Source of the DNA: Darksidea phi
Lineage: Eukaryota; Ascomycota; Dothideomycetes; Pleosporales; Lentitheciaceae
Assembly (NCBI GenBank): GCA_030770425.1
Contig: JASJFT010000002.1
Span: forward strand, 372,001-436,000
Direction: 5' to 3'
DNA: 64,000 bases
Position 1 is the first letter of the stretch; each line of letters opens with the position of its first letter. Of this stretch, positions 11,952 through 23,881 are shown piece by piece. The notes beneath the pieces were generated by a model. The model was given only the letters and a program-made list of their open reading frames with translations, did not search any database and was not told the DNA's origin. Made by a program: the position numbers and the translations under genes.

Positions 11952-13099
11952 ATTGTCCCTCCGTTTGTAGGTAGGTGGAACGGCGGCGTACTTGTACGTA
12001 TGTGTTACCAGTCGGCGAAAGCAGGATCAGCGGTCGAAACGGCGTGTAAGGAGGAGGTTAGTTTATATGAACGGATTGGCGCCTGCATAAAGTGGGTGAT
12101 GAGACTGGGGGTTGAAGAATGTGAATGCGCCTGCATCATCGTTTCCAAACCGGCAGGTGGTTGCACATGAATGAAACGACATGCTTGGCGTCGCCACCTC
12201 AACGTCCCTTTCGACCAAGGGCCAACCCACCCCTGCGTACGACAAAGCACATGCGACTTCATCATCATCCTCATCATCATTGGCGCAACAACATTTCTCG
12301 TCATACAAATATCAATACGGGTTCATTCATTCCTGTGGACTGCATCTATCAACCACCAATACGGCAGTGCTATCGGTTCGCAACGAAGCTGCCAAGAGAT
12401 AAAAGCAACGAGACTCTTTTCATCTGGCAAAGGCAAAGCCTTGAATCCGAAAGCGTGGACGAGACAAGCCTCCAAGTTTTCAAGCCATCGCCAGAGCAAT
12501 ATCTGTCTCCATCAAAGTAAAATAATGTCCACCACAGACGCCACGTGCCATGATGAAGCATAGTAAGGAAAAAAAAGCCGCCCTTGCGCAGACCTTCGTG
12601 TGATATGCAACGATGCCTTGCTGAATGTGAGGTTTTTCGGGGGTCATAAATAAGACAGGGATAGAAGGAAAGAATGGATCATGATAATGTGTAGAGATAG
12701 ACGCAATCGATGAAGAAATCTGGGGAAGTAAGGGTACAAAGGATGCAAGGGGATGATGATGGCATGGTAGCACAAGCCGTGCCGTAAGCGCCCGTAGGAT
12801 GCCAAGTAATAGCCCCATGCTCCGTTGATATGCTGGTGTCGCAGGAATACTATACAGACGGTATGCCAGCCGATGATCGAAGTAACTGAGATGACGAGCA
12901 AGAGCTCGCTCTCAAATCATGGTAGGCACAAGTCGTAGGAGATAAAGAGATCGCGTCTCGAAGAATAGCCACCCAACACCAGCGAGAGATTGACAACTGG
13001 TATGGTTAAGGTGTATTGATAGGGCAGTGTCAGGTAACATACGTGAGCGAGGGCGGCCGTGAGTCGTTAGATCGTAGCGTCGTCCAGTGCCGTCAGCGC
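11952..13099. other. Intergenic, probable PUF gene 3' region
   Basis: Several overlapping frames of 60-131 codons occur but none resembles a known protein. The stretch lies downstream of the PUF gene stop at 13100 and upstream of the I9 gene, so it should contain the PUF 3' untranslated region and the I9 promoter. Confidence 0.5.
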
Positions 13100-16000
13100 T
13101 TAGAAGAAGTTGCCTGACATGGCTGAGGCCATTCCGTACTGCTGATAGGTCTGGTTTTGTACAGAGTTTTGCAAATGGCTGGGAAGCGGGGGGTTGCTCA
13201 TGCGATGCGGCTGCGGCGAAGCGATGTTGGGCCCATAGTTGGCGGCGGCAGTGTACATCGGAGCGGCAGGGTAGCCAGAGGAGCCAGGAACTTGGCTCAC
13301 GAAGGCAGCAGCTGTCTCCGGCGACTGCGTCGTATGCGGAGAACCATGACCTGAGCGACCGGTGTAAGCAGCAAGGCGAGATTCACGCTCCTGGACCTTG
13401 CCCTGAATACGGCGACCATAGGGAGTCTGGCGGATGCCAGGAAGGATCGGACGCATGGCCTCAATGAGGTGGAGGCACATGTCCGGCGGAGCGAACTCAA
13501 GAGCGGTTTGGATGACGTAGTTACCATATGAATCGCGCATAAGCTTCTCTAGCTCCTCCGGGTTCATCATCTCCTCAATCATCATGAGTTTGGTGTTGAC
13601 GTCGGCACAACGGACGCACTTCTCGATGACGTTGGAGCTGAACTTCTGCTTGGACAGCTCAGCAATCTTGCCCTGGAAGCTCATGCACAACGGCGTCGTA
13701 AAGCTCGGGTCATTGAGATCAAGAATGTACTGCACGACGTAGTTGCCAAAAGGATCTTGCACAAGGTGGAAGGCGTTGGCCGTGATCTGACGGACAAGCT
13801 GAACCTTCTGGAAGCCGGAAGCATGGTCAATGCAGCGCTGGAGAACACAGCAACCATGGCGGTGGGTGCCGACGGTGATGCAATGGAGACCAACAGCATC
13901 GAAGATGAATTGGGCGTCCTCAGCCTTGAGGTGGTTCAGGCACTTCTGAATGACGTGGTTGCCGTTCAAATCTTGAATCAGGTCAACCACCTGGTCACGC
14001 AGCGCGTTCATAATCATTTTGATCTAGAAAGGCATCAGTACATGCATAATGTAAAGGCGAAGGTAAGAACTCACTTGATCCGGAGTCGAAATGAATTCGA
14101 TCATCTTCTGGAGAGCGCGGGTGCCATGCTGGTTGAGAGCAATCTGAACCAAGGACCCAGCAGCGTTGCGCACGAGCGTGTTGCGCTGCTCGTCGTTGGT
14201 GTACTCCAGCAACTTCTGGCAGAGGTAATTGCCGAAGGGATCTAATAAGGTCAGGAAAAGGCATATGTTACGCATTAAGAAGATGGACATACCAGTCATG
14301 AGCTCAACAACGTGGGGAGCGGTTTCATCGAATATGATCTGTAGATACTCGACGTTGCGCTCCTCAAGCTTCTTCTGTAAGAAGCGACAGCCATGCTGGT
14401 CCTTGCACAACGTGTATATCTCGTGGCCCGGCATCGTCTTTAGGTCATAGTTGACGAAGCGGTTCGCATCTAAAAAGTTAGCAAGCACATAAGCAGTGAG
14501 AGAAGAGTAGGACATACCGCTCTGCATGCGACGGCTCTGAATGACGCGCGCCTGGCTGTCCTGCATGCGACCGTTGGGACCATACTGGGCGTACGGAGTC
14601 CCATAGAACGGGGGAACACCACCAGCCGAGTACATGCCATTGGGGTTGTAGCCCGGTGGCGAGCCAAGCTGAGGACCGCCCAAAGACATGCCGCCCATGG
14701 CATTGTTCAGCATCGACATGCCATAGCCGTAGTACGGGGCAGTAGTACTAGCAGTAGTAGTGGAATACTGCGACATAGTAGGAGAGCCAATGGTAGAGGC
14801 GGTGGATCCATTGACTGGCGCACCTGATGTCATGGACGGACCGAAGGGAGCTGCGCTTGCATGAAGGCCAGACTGCATAGGTCGATACTCCTGCTCTTTG
14901 AACCCGGCAGATAGCTCGCGGCTGTGGCGGTTGTTAAGAGTGTTCTGCGGGAAACGGCCAAGGGCAACGTTATGGTTCTGGAGGTGCTGCTCTGCATGTG
15001 TGTTAACACCGGAACCGTTGGCACTATTCACTGCGTCACCGTTCTTGAGAGTCGGCACATCGTTGGTTGAGTAGGACTGCTGCAGCTTGGGCATGCCACT
15101 GGAGGGACTAGCATGAAAGCTAGAGCGCTTCGAGGCTGCATTCATCGGGCTGAAGCTGAACTCCACGGAACGACGATTGCCGGTCATGTTTTTAGTAGGA
15201 GTCGTCTCCACATTTCCATTGGCCTGGGCAACATCGTACTCATCAACCTGGGAACCCTTGCGGAAAGTGTTAGTAGGAAGTGACTGTTGAGCTTGACGAT
15301 GTCGATAGCCTGGCCAACCGTTGGACTGACCGTCCGGACCAGGCGACTGTGAAAGAGCAAGGTCGAGTGCAGCAGAAGAAGCAGACAGCTCCATGCCACT
15401 TCCATTAGCGCTACGACGTACCAAGATTGGGAACTTGTCATCCGTGGTATTCATCTGGAGGTAGGACTTGTGGTTGGGGGAAGCAGCAGGGTTGTGCTCC
15501 TTGCCCTCGTCACCGAAAAGGTAGCCCGTGGTGTCGATAGAACCAAGCACGGAGGCCAAGTCCGGGAGCGTTCCGTTGCTATTTTCGTTGGGCCGACCGG
15601 AGCCGAGGACGGGCATGGACATGCGATTGTGACTATGGAGGTCAATTTGTGGTCAACTGTTTGGGGAAAGTTCGACGTGTTGGAATGTAGGCGGGCGCGT
15701 GGTGTGGGTTGGTGTAACCCGGCAACACGGTGAGATCATAAGAGCCATACAAAGTCGAGGTGAAGGAGGACTGTACTTACCTGCGGGTAACTGGGCTTAG
15801 CGGAGTAAAGGCGTCGTTGTCGAAGTCGTCACCTTCTTCGTCGGAGTTGCGGCGCGAGCCTGGCATGGACTTGGACGGGAGGTAGCCGTTACCCTGAGAA
15901 GACGGCGGAGAGGTGATTTGAGAGCCGGAGCGGCTGCCACGGGGAGTGGTCATTCCAGGATTGATGCTTGACATGCTGAAGCGGTTCGGACGCGAAAGTG

Positions 16001-17093
16001 AAGTCGGGAAACCGGTGCTGTTGCTGTACTCGGGCGGGGTAGTTGGCTGGCTATGCTTGCCGTACTTGATGTCGGTCGAGAGACGCTTGATCTCTTCTTC
16101 ACCGTGACGAGACTGCAAATCAATGAGCTCCATCTCAGCTTCAAAACGTCGTCGCTGCTCCTTCAGATATTCGTACTCAAGCTTCTTTTTCTCGAGCTAA
16201 CAAACAGTCAGCAGGTCACACGGACCTTAGATTCGCAAAGCGTGCTGCACGGTGACGTGAGAGAGGGCGGAAGGCGCGTATTTTTGGTTAAGATGAAAGA
16301 GATGACGGGAGAATAGATGAAGCCTCGGATCTCAGAAGAGACAGAGTGGTACAAAGGTAGTAGTATCAATAGGCTGGGAAACTCTGGAGGCGGTTGGTAC
16401 CGGGGTGCGGGGTATGTATGTAAGAGAGAGGGGGAGAGGCAGAAAGAGAGAGAGGGAGGGAGAGAGGGCAAGCTTGTTTATATACGGCGTCGTCGTGCAG
16501 GGTGAGAGAGCTTGCTAGCGCGCCGTTGCAATCTCCCTTATTGTCCGAATAGAACAAGCGGTGACCACGGATATGACAATATGAAAGTCGAAGTGAAGAA
16601 GAGTTGCGGCTGCTTACCACTTGAAGCTTGTGATACGTCTGGAGGGTTGTCAGTCAACCCTGATTCACCTCGTATTGTGCCTGGGATATAGGGGCATCCA
16701 CACAATCACAAGAAGGAGCAAATTCAAGCTTACGCTCTCGTGCATCCCAACTTGCTAACTGAGACAGTAGAGCACAATAGCTATGCATGCTCGCAAAGCA
16801 GTCGCATAGATACCCCCGCCCCTGGCAGAATGGACGGTGCTACGTACCGCTGTAGTGAATTCGGTCGGCTCTGCCGCCTGTCTGCGCTGCTGCCCGATTG
16901 GCGATAGCGGCGTGCTCAGCGTGGGAATATTGTTGGTGGTAAATCGGCGGTGCAACTGGCCGCGGGCGTCGCTCGAGGAAGATCCCATCGGGGTGCCGAC
17001 CGCACGCAGCGGACTCGCGATGGAAGCGAACGACGACTCTTCGCGGGGCGACTTGAGGCCGCTGCGCTCTCCAATGCCGGCAGAGAAGGCCAT
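13100..17093 (-). CDS. Pumilio/PUF-family mRNA-binding protein
   Basis: Seven exons give 1021 residues: 16848-17093, 16618-16638, 15781-16196, 14518-15632, 14293-14469, 14075-14241 and 13100-14023. The N-terminal half is a long Ser/Pro/Asn-rich region with a short charged helix (KKKLEYEYLKEQRRRFEAE). The C-terminal third holds the Pumilio homology domain, roughly residues 590-930, with repeat cores such as QHGCRFLQKKL, PFGNYLCQKLL, HGTRALQKMIE, NGNHVIQKCL, HGCCVLQRCI, PFGNYVVQYI and YGNYVIQTAL. PUF proteins bind UGUA-type elements in mRNA 3' UTRs and control decay, translation or localisation. The long N-terminus suits the fungal Puf3/Puf4/Mpt5 group, but I cannot choose among them. Exon 2 is a 21-nt microexon. 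All exon phases close. Confidence 0.9.
16421..16468. repeat. GA-rich simple repeat inside a PUF-gene intron
   Basis: A run of GAGAGA/GGGAG units lies within the intron between PUF exons 2 and 3 (16197-16617). On the transcribed strand it is a long pyrimidine tract. It has no coding value. Confidence 0.7.
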
Positions 17094-19138
17094 GTTGGTA
17101 GAAATACACTGTGGGACTTCCAGTCAGCGCGTACATTCTTCGCAGCCTGAGGGTGTGGGGTGGGCGGTGAGGGCGCTCGGAAAGGAGCTTGCCGCGGGCG
17201 CATCCACCCCTCACGGAGCGATGGTGGCTCGCAAGAGAGGTATACACACACAGTAAATGGTACACGGGCGCACGCCCTTGGAGGCCTTTGTGGTGGGGGC
17301 AAAATGGGAAAAGACGTCGCTGTCGGCCGTGAGAAGTTGCTGGTCTCGAGCGTTGGAATCTACTGTGGTAGCGGCCGCGGCAGAGGATGGTCCGAGTGTG
17401 AACGCTGGGGGGCGGGTGGCGGCGCGGATTTGGCGCGGACTTGTCGCAGAGACGCAAAAGGACAGACTCAAGGAAAGGGAGGTCCAACGTCGGCGGCCAG
17501 CTCGCCAGGCGTGTAGAGGATACTGTGCACAGTGTGCGGCCGCGGTACGTACGGCGTGGTTTAGCAGCAGGACCCTGACATCTGGAAGCCGTGCTTTAAA
17601 CGACCGAGAACCTGCAGCCACCAGTCGCTTTTGGAGCTAGGTCGAGTCTCTCCGCGCGACGGTATTGTGCATACTGGCTTCCAGCGCAGGCCCCGTCCCA
17701 ACCGCGTCCCCACTGCGTCCTATCGGGCAGATGCCGTTGCTGCTTTTGCTGCTTTCTCTCCCCATCGCTCTCTTCAGTCGCCGCCCAAGCTGCTCCAGCT
17801 CCGCAGCCGACCACGGACACGCACGAAGCTGCTCCACGGCTCTGCCTGTGCCCTGCCCGGCAATATGCAGCCGCCGACTTTGGGCACCGCACTCCGACTC
17901 CCCTCCCGCTGCCACCGTCTGGACCATTTCTAGCAGAGACGGCCTCGGGGCCAGCGCCCGCGCCCTCCTCCCCAGTTGACGGCTGCAGATCGGCGGGCTG
18001 GACGGAGCAGAGGCAAGGAGCCACCGTTCATGTCTGTCCGAGGCTGCCAAGTACTACGCACAACGCCGTGCAGCACGCCTCTTGCTGAGCCGTCTGTCAT
18101 GCTCGTGCAAGAGCCGCGCCCTCCACTTCGGTCTTCTCCCACTCAGCCCCAGTCCGTCCCAGCAACTGCTCGCGAGGGCAATGGCGAGGCGCCGGGGGTG
18201 CTGCAGGCATGGTGACATTTGCGGGCTCCTCGGCCAAGACCAGATGCATGGTGATGAGTCCCGGTTTCAACAGGCGGTGAGCGGATGGCTAACGCACATA
18301 GGCTTAGGTCCGTGGCTATCGATAGAAAGAAGCGTTTCAGAATCGCTGCCAGCGTCCCCCGCACTTCCAATCGCGGGCATGGCGATGGACATGGCGATGG
18401 ACAAGGCGACTGGAGGGGACGACTCCTCGTAGCATCGCGGGTGGTGAATGGCCTTGCTCTGAAGCCGCGCAGCTGCATTCGAGAGGTACCAGGTACGCTT
18501 GCCCTCCGGTATCGCACGCCATTACCCCTCCATACCCCGCCTCCAATCCGCCGCCCCATTAGCACCGCAGTTACGCCCCATACATCTCAGATCATTCCTC
18601 TTCAGTACACTTCCGCCGCATCTACCTATATCACACCCGACTCGGGGCTGGGTGCATTCCTTCAAGCTCAACGCTCTGCGGCTTTCCTTCCAATTCCTCG
18701 GCCTTGCGTTAAGTGGTGCGGTGGGTCCGTACATACACGGGGCCGCTGCACGCTGCCCGTGACAGCGCATACATACAGGCGTTCGCTGGGGCCATATTCA
18801 ATACCTTGCGGGCGTGAGTTGGCAAGTATACGCCAGCAGAGCAGAAACGTATGACTCAAGGTCTTTCCAACGCTGTTTTTGTCGGTCCGCGCCGAGGCCT
18901 GTAGCTAAGGACGCAGGCCGGAATGAGGCGCTGCGGGAAGTGGGTCAATAATGTCGACTGTTGCTTGAGAGGATGACGGACCCCTGAACTTCTTACCTTA
19001 GTATTATTTGTTTGACTGCGGCTTATGCGTCTGGAACAGCTGCCATGAAGCATCGACCGCTCAACCTGATCAGGATGCGTCATGTCGGCCTACTCAAAGG
19101 AAGCGCCGCAATTCCCAATCACTGTCCCGGTGCATATT
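17094..19138. other. PUF upstream region, no supported gene
   Basis: About 2 kb of fairly GC-rich sequence upstream of the PUF start. Many frames overlap on both strands (up to 215 codons) but all are Arg/Ser/Pro-rich and mutually exclusive, as expected of non-coding GC-rich DNA. It probably holds the PUF promoter and a long 5' leader. Confidence 0.5.
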
Positions 19139-20015
19139 AACAACTTATGCACTTCTCTTCAACTGCAGTCTTAGGCAACTCGTACTCAACTAGATCCGGG
19201 CACATTCGAGCAGATACAAGCCTTGTACGTTCACTGTTAACTTTGAACTTGGAGAGGGCTTTGGCAGCCTCAAGAATGCCAATAGTACCACTGCCGTCGT
19301 CATTGATGCCAGGACCCCTCGAAACGGAGTCGATGTGCGCGCCCAGCACAACCCTGGTGCTGAGATTCTATCGAAGTCACATTCTCTGCCCTTGATAAGA
19401 ACTATGTTGCCTGAGAGTTCAGCAGGGTAATCTTCCTGCATACACATCAGTTGAGGCATGGATACTTGATCGTCAGAACTGAACCTACTGGCACGCAACC
19501 AAGGTTGTTGACAATAACTAGGGGAGCAGAAACATATGCAGTAGCAGAATAATCAAACAGTCCGGAATCGGTAGGTTCGCCATCTAGCAGCAGCGAGCCC
19601 GTTCCATTGAGTTGAATCGGGACCCAAAACGTCTGCGTTTCAATCTTGTAGTTACCCATCCAATTTCTTGGGCTCTTTAATCATATAGTCGGTTGTGTGA
19701 TTATGACCCTTGATGCCCATCCATCGGTTTCGGCTAGGCGTGGAGTACACGAACTTTCTCGAGCGTGTTAGCGCCATTGAGTGCGCTGGACTTGATGACC
19801 CCTTGGAGCTTATTCTACATAATATGTCAGCCATTGGTGGAGTATACATGTAGAGGACATAGCCATACCGAGTGCACAAGCGGTAATCTGCTCCATTTGT
19901 CTCCATGCCTGCCGCCATAATCATAGCCAGGAGGACCACCTCATCTTGCTTCAATGTCAACAACGGCTGCTGAAGCTGCGGCTGCAAGAGCGCCAACGAC
20001 AATTAAGGCCTTCAT
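19139..20015 (-). pseudogene. Broken secreted M28 (aminopeptidase Y-type) peptidase
   Basis: An ATG at 20015 opens a signal peptide (MKALIVVGALAAAASA), but the frame meets a TGA eight codons later, at EAR-stop. Scattered in different minus-strand frames further down are clear pieces of an M28 family aminopeptidase. These are a propeptide-side segment near 19700, a PA-domain piece (YPAELSGNIVLIKGREC near 19400) and the zinc-site segment LGAHIDSVSRGPGINDDGSG near 19300. The similarity ends after KALSKFKV near 19240, so the second half of the catalytic domain, with its remaining zinc ligands, is absent. Stop codon, frame changes and truncation together show a dead gene. Confidence 0.85.
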
Positions 20016-21129
20016 ATCGACTTCCTAAAATTAGAGCTTCGCAAGGACAAGATTAACGGATGAAAACGCAAAAGCTCACCGCTAAACCTATCATTTATAT
20101 CCCAACTCGTATTCCGTCGCGCTATTACCACAACAATAAACATGTTGTGCACCAAGTCTTTCTGCAAATTTACATCAGCACGACAGCTCGTACGCATCTG
20201 GTTGCGTACCTATAATCAGGCCATCCAAAAACCAGGGCGTCAGGAACCTTCCAGGTCCGTAATCAACCACGCAGGCCCGAATCCCAGGCTAACAATTCTC
20301 TTATCGTCTCGTAATTCGCTCGAGGCCCTCCCCTCCTCCCGCTCCGCTTATGATTCTTCGTTCTAGGCTTTGCTTAGCGCCAGCCCGGCCGTTGCGATAA
20401 GTACCACGGTATCACGGGTGGCGGTGATGGACGTTGGCGGTTGACGGTACGGGCCCGCCAGAGAGAGAAGGTTAGTTTGTGGAGAGAAATTAGAATAGGA
20501 TGTGCAAGCGGTAGTTGAGGGAGTGAGTTGCGGCAGACTGGTTCTGGAGTGGGAAGGTGCGGAAGGGGAATGGGCCAATAAGGGGGGTTGTGGGGCGAGT
20601 GCTTTGTGAGCTTGGAGGTGAACGTTATCTTGGCCATGATTGCGAGCGGATCATTGCAATGGTTGATAGCATGGTGCCATGATACGGTAGTGATCCATCC
20701 CCATTCCGTCTCCCGAGTTATCTAATGGTTCGGAAATGTATGGAGATTCAGAAGCGAATGCTTAGACTGCAAGCTACCGTTCTTGAGCTTTGCAGACAAA
20801 GAGATGAGCTAGAAAGTTGTCCTTCCTGGATAGCAATTCACAAATTTACACTCCAGAATTTGTCAAGTAGGAAACAATTATGGTTATCCTTGCGGTGGCA
20901 TGTGAATCCTATTGGAAGGCTGTAAAGTTCGCTAAGCGTAACAGGACGCTACTAGAATGATGATAGGCTGAAGGTAAAGCTCAACCGAGGCCTAATGCCA
21001 TAAATTTTCTCTTTTTAGGGAAAAATAGATGCGCGGGGTAGCCGTTGATGCCGAGCCTTCCTTGTGATACCGCGCATACATAGATAAGTAATAAATATTC
21101 AAAATTTCTTCATAATTAATTTCCATCCT
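20016..21129. other. Intergenic, partly AT-rich
   Basis: No gene is supported. The part from about 20900 to 21125 is AT-rich and leads into the tRNA gene. The frame at 20725-20925 (66 codons) has no recognisable features. Confidence 0.5.
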
Positions 21130-21214
21130 GGGCCGGTAACTCAGTGGTAGAGTGTAGGACTGCAGTTATCTCACTGTCTTCCCGAAGTCACCGGTTCGAC
21201 TCCGGTTCGGCCCT
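21130..21214 (+). tRNA. tRNA-Cys (GCA) with a short intron
   Basis: The acceptor arms GGGCCGG and TCGGCCC pair fully (one G-U). The D arm ACTC/GAGT and the T arm ACCGG-TTCGACT-CCGGT are perfect, and discriminator T is at 21214. The anticodon loop reads CTGCAG, giving anticodon GCA (Cys). About 13 extra bases follow position 37, as in nuclear tRNA introns. The 3' anticodon strand TCCCG pairs with TAGGA with one A-C mismatch and one U-G pair. That leaves some doubt whether the gene is fully functional. A T-run follows directly. Confidence 0.75.
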
Positions 21215-21228
21215 CGCAATCCCTCTTC

Positions 21229-21240
21229 TTTTTGCTTTTT
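21229..21240 (+). terminator. RNA polymerase III T-run terminator
   Basis: Two runs of five T residues start 15 bases after the tRNA 3' end, the usual polymerase III stop signal. Confidence 0.7.
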
Positions 21241-21869
21241 CAATGTCTTTCGGGTTTTCTGTGTTTCGTTAAGATCTACTTTTGCTTTGCGAGTGTATGT
21301 AGAGGGTGGGATGTGTAGCTTTTTTTTCTTTGCCCTTATATCTGCAATGTTCTCCTATGCTTCGCAAACACCCCTTGCGCCTTCGCATCTCTGCTCATAA
21401 AGCTTATCAACGGCTATTGTCGAGTTATCATTCCATATAGCGGTGTGCCATCTTTGCGTAAGACTAAACAAGAAGGGTAACCCATCTTACTATAATATCG
21501 AACCGTTAACTTCACGAGCTTCCTAGTATGACTACTGTAGCAGAAGGCACAGAGGCTTTTCCATCCAAATAGACAGAACCTCAAGGCGACATTAGCTAGC
21601 CCTCAATCGCCACACATAAGGTCATCATTCTTGGTAGTTCCTCCACCTTTCCACTCATTTACGGACTTGTCCATAGTTGTCTTCACTTGCGCTTCGTCCA
21701 CTAGACAGCCGCGCATCACTATTCTTAGATACTTCGCCGTCCTGGTCGTCAAAACACTGTGCCTCTCGCTTGTCTTCCCCTTTAATCCTAATTCACAGGT
21801 CCAACCCGTCGTTCTCGGCGAAACCGATAATGTAGCTGCGAGCCTGTAGTCTCTCGATCAAGTACCCCA
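21241..21869. other. Intergenic, no supported gene
   Basis: Only short frames without family resemblance are present between the tRNA and the doubtful gene that ends at 21870. Confidence 0.5.
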
Positions 21870-22511
21870 CTACCAACCAGTTATCGTCCGACAATGGTTC
21901 GTAAAAAACCCTTCAAATCGTTTTGGGTGTCTTTGACAAAGGAGGATATCGGCATGGATGGGGTTGTTATTCAGCTGGTTAGCCAACAAAGTGGTGACAT
22001 CGGCACTTCCTTCGTGTCGGTAACAACTGCAACTTCCGAATTGGTGATCTATCAATGAGTCCTTTGAACCAAAGCCGAAGGCTTTCAACTGCTTCTTGAG
22101 GTGCTTCCTTATTTTACAGAATCTGTCGTATACCCTCTACAAACCAGACGTTAGAGCTGAAATCTCATCGGCTGTTCAACTGACTTTAGTCTTGATAAAG
22201 ATGACGTTTCGGTTGACCCGCTGTACGTCATCGTCAATGTCCCTGGGGTTGTCCTCGGTTTCACTGTTCGTGCTGAATCTTTTGGCCTTACCGGGTTCGG
22301 TTTGTGCGTCTAGGTCGGTGCGCGATTGCTTTGGCTATGCTTCAAGAGGAATTTTGGTGAGCGACTTAGTGAGTGATAAAGAACGAGGGCATCCCATAGC
22401 GGAAGTTGCTTGCGCATAATTTCGATTTGGAGGGAAACTAGTAATGGATGAATGGATGTGCTGCGCGATGTTGGAGATCGGCGGTGAGATTGCGAAGCAT
22501 GGTGGTTGCAT
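21870..22511 (-). pseudogene. Possible decayed or unrecognised two-exon gene
   Basis: An ATG at 22511 opens a frame that meets a TAG after 58 codons (LEA-stop-PKQS, near 22335). The same frame then stays open for about 50 more codons of ordinary protein-like sequence to a GT donor at 22184. A 48-nt intron with GTCAGT donor, CTAACG branch-like site and TTTGTAG acceptor (22137-22184) would join it in frame to a last exon (RVYDRFCKIRKHLKKQ to a TAG at 21870). The intron length and signals match those of neighbouring genes, which argues for a former gene broken by one stop. I recognise no family. It could also be chance open sequence. Confidence 0.35.
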
Positions 22512-22717
22512 TTTTTCCTTCCGTTGTGATTACCTTGTCAGCGCAACTGTCGAACGATATCGCGTCAGTCTAAGGTGGTCTTTCCGCCTAATACCAGATG
22601 TTCCATATTAGCGTTGCTGCTACTCAGTGCGATGTAAATGTAGGATCATGGGTTTGTATTACTTCTACCAAGAGCTTCACTGATGTGTATGCCGCTTGTC
22701 GGACGCTCACGCCCAAC

Positions 22718-23782
22718 CTATTCAAATTTCATCTTATTAATCAAACTTCCAATCCCCTCAACATGAATCTCGACCTCATCTCCATCGCCCAAGAACCCTT
22801 TCGGCTCCATAAAGATTCCCACTCCACTCGGTGTTCCCGTCATAACACACGTCCCCGCCCTCAACGTACTCCCCCTACTCAAATGCTCCAACACTTTTCC
22901 AACTTCCCAGATCATATCATCAGTGCTCGTTTCTTGTCTCACTTTCCCGTTCACCTTAGTCTCGAGTCTCAACTTCTGCGGATTGGGTATTACGCCTGTA
23001 CTTGCGATGCACGGCCCTATTGGTGCAAACTTATCGAACGATTTGGCGTACCCGAACTGGCCGCCAGACACGGACGCGGGAATTTGGAAACTGCGGGCCG
23101 AGACGTCGTTGCCGACAGTATACCCGAGAATGTAGGAGGGAGCTTCGGCGGCTGTAATGTTTTTGGCGTCCTTTCCGACGACTACGGTAAGTTCTCCTTC
23201 GTAGTCGAGTTGAGATTGACAGTCCTTATGGATCGGTATCGTCTCTAGCGGTCCGGCGAGCGCATCGGCAGGCTTTGTGAATATCGTCGGATACGTTGGG
23301 ATCTGGAGATTGGCTTCTTCGGCGTGGTGTTTGTAGTTGAGGCCTACGCACATGACAATGTTGGTTTTTGGTAATGGGCAGAGTAGCTGCGAAGCATTAG
23401 CTAACCTCTTCCTCAGGAATACGGGGCCATATGAATAGCCGAACCCATATTGTAACGAATACCGACATACTTTCGACACCGTTGCCTCACCGCCTGTCTT
23501 TTTAAACCCACCCTCCACACTGCCCTCTAACACCTGCACCTTCCTCCCCTCAATCTCCCTCGTAGGCACCTCCTCTTTCCCCAGGTCCCCAAAATATGTC
23601 TTCCCATCATCCGCTTCAAACCTAATCAATCGATCAAAAGCCGCCATATTAAAGCTCCTGACATTGAAAGCCCTGCTGCTTAGAAACTTCTCTACTGGCG
23701 ATATGCGGACGCAGGAATGGGTTGATTGTCGATATGATTGACGAGAGAGTGTGCAAAACAACGAAGTCGGCCTCACGATCAT
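22718..23782 (-). CDS. Fumarylacetoacetate hydrolase-domain protein (FAHD1-like)
   Basis: Two exons, 23471-23782 and 22718-23386, encode 326 residues; the intron is 23387-23470. The frame is open up to an ATG at 23881, but the ATG at 23782 begins an Arg/Ser-rich, acid-poor leader typical of a mitochondrial targeting peptide. A third candidate start at 23647 would remove that leader. The core matches the FAH C-terminal domain: VGLNYKHHAEEA, FTKPADALAGP, the acidic metal-site segment LDYEGELTVVVGKDA, YTVGNDVSAR, and the C-terminal TGTPSGVG. Family members hydrolyse C-C bonds in beta-keto acids or act as oxaloacetate decarboxylase/acylpyruvase in mitochondria. The exact substrate cannot be told here. 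Confidence 0.88.
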   Translation of the reverse strand: MIVRPTSLFCTLSRQSYRQSTHSCVRISPVEKFLSSRAFNVRSFNMAAFDRLIRFEADDGKTYFGDLGKEEVPTREIEGRKVQVLEGSVEGGFKKTGGEATVSKVCRYSLQYGFGYSYGPVFLRKRLANASQLLCPLPKTNIVMCVGLNYKHHAEEANLQIPTYPTIFTKPADALAGPLETIPIHKDCQSQLDYEGELTVVVGKDAKNITAAEAPSYILGYTVGNDVSARSFQIPASVSGGQFGYAKSFDKFAPIGPCIASTGVIPNPQKLRLETKVNGKVRQETSTDDMIWEVGKVLEHLSRGSTLRAGTCVMTGTPSGVGIFMEPKGFLGDGDEVEIHVEGIGSLINKMKFE

Positions 23783-23881
23783 ACTTCGAAGAACTGGGCG
23801 GAGGAAGCGCGCCGCTATAAGTGACGCGTTAGTTGCCCCACGTTCGCAGGAGTTAGCGGTAGTGGGGTCAAGCTTCGGCAT

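Noticed and set aside
17094..18900. Several 100-215 codon frames upstream of the PUF gene
   Set aside because: Overlapping on both strands, Arg/Ser/Pro-rich and without splice-supported structure; treated as a non-coding leader and promoter.
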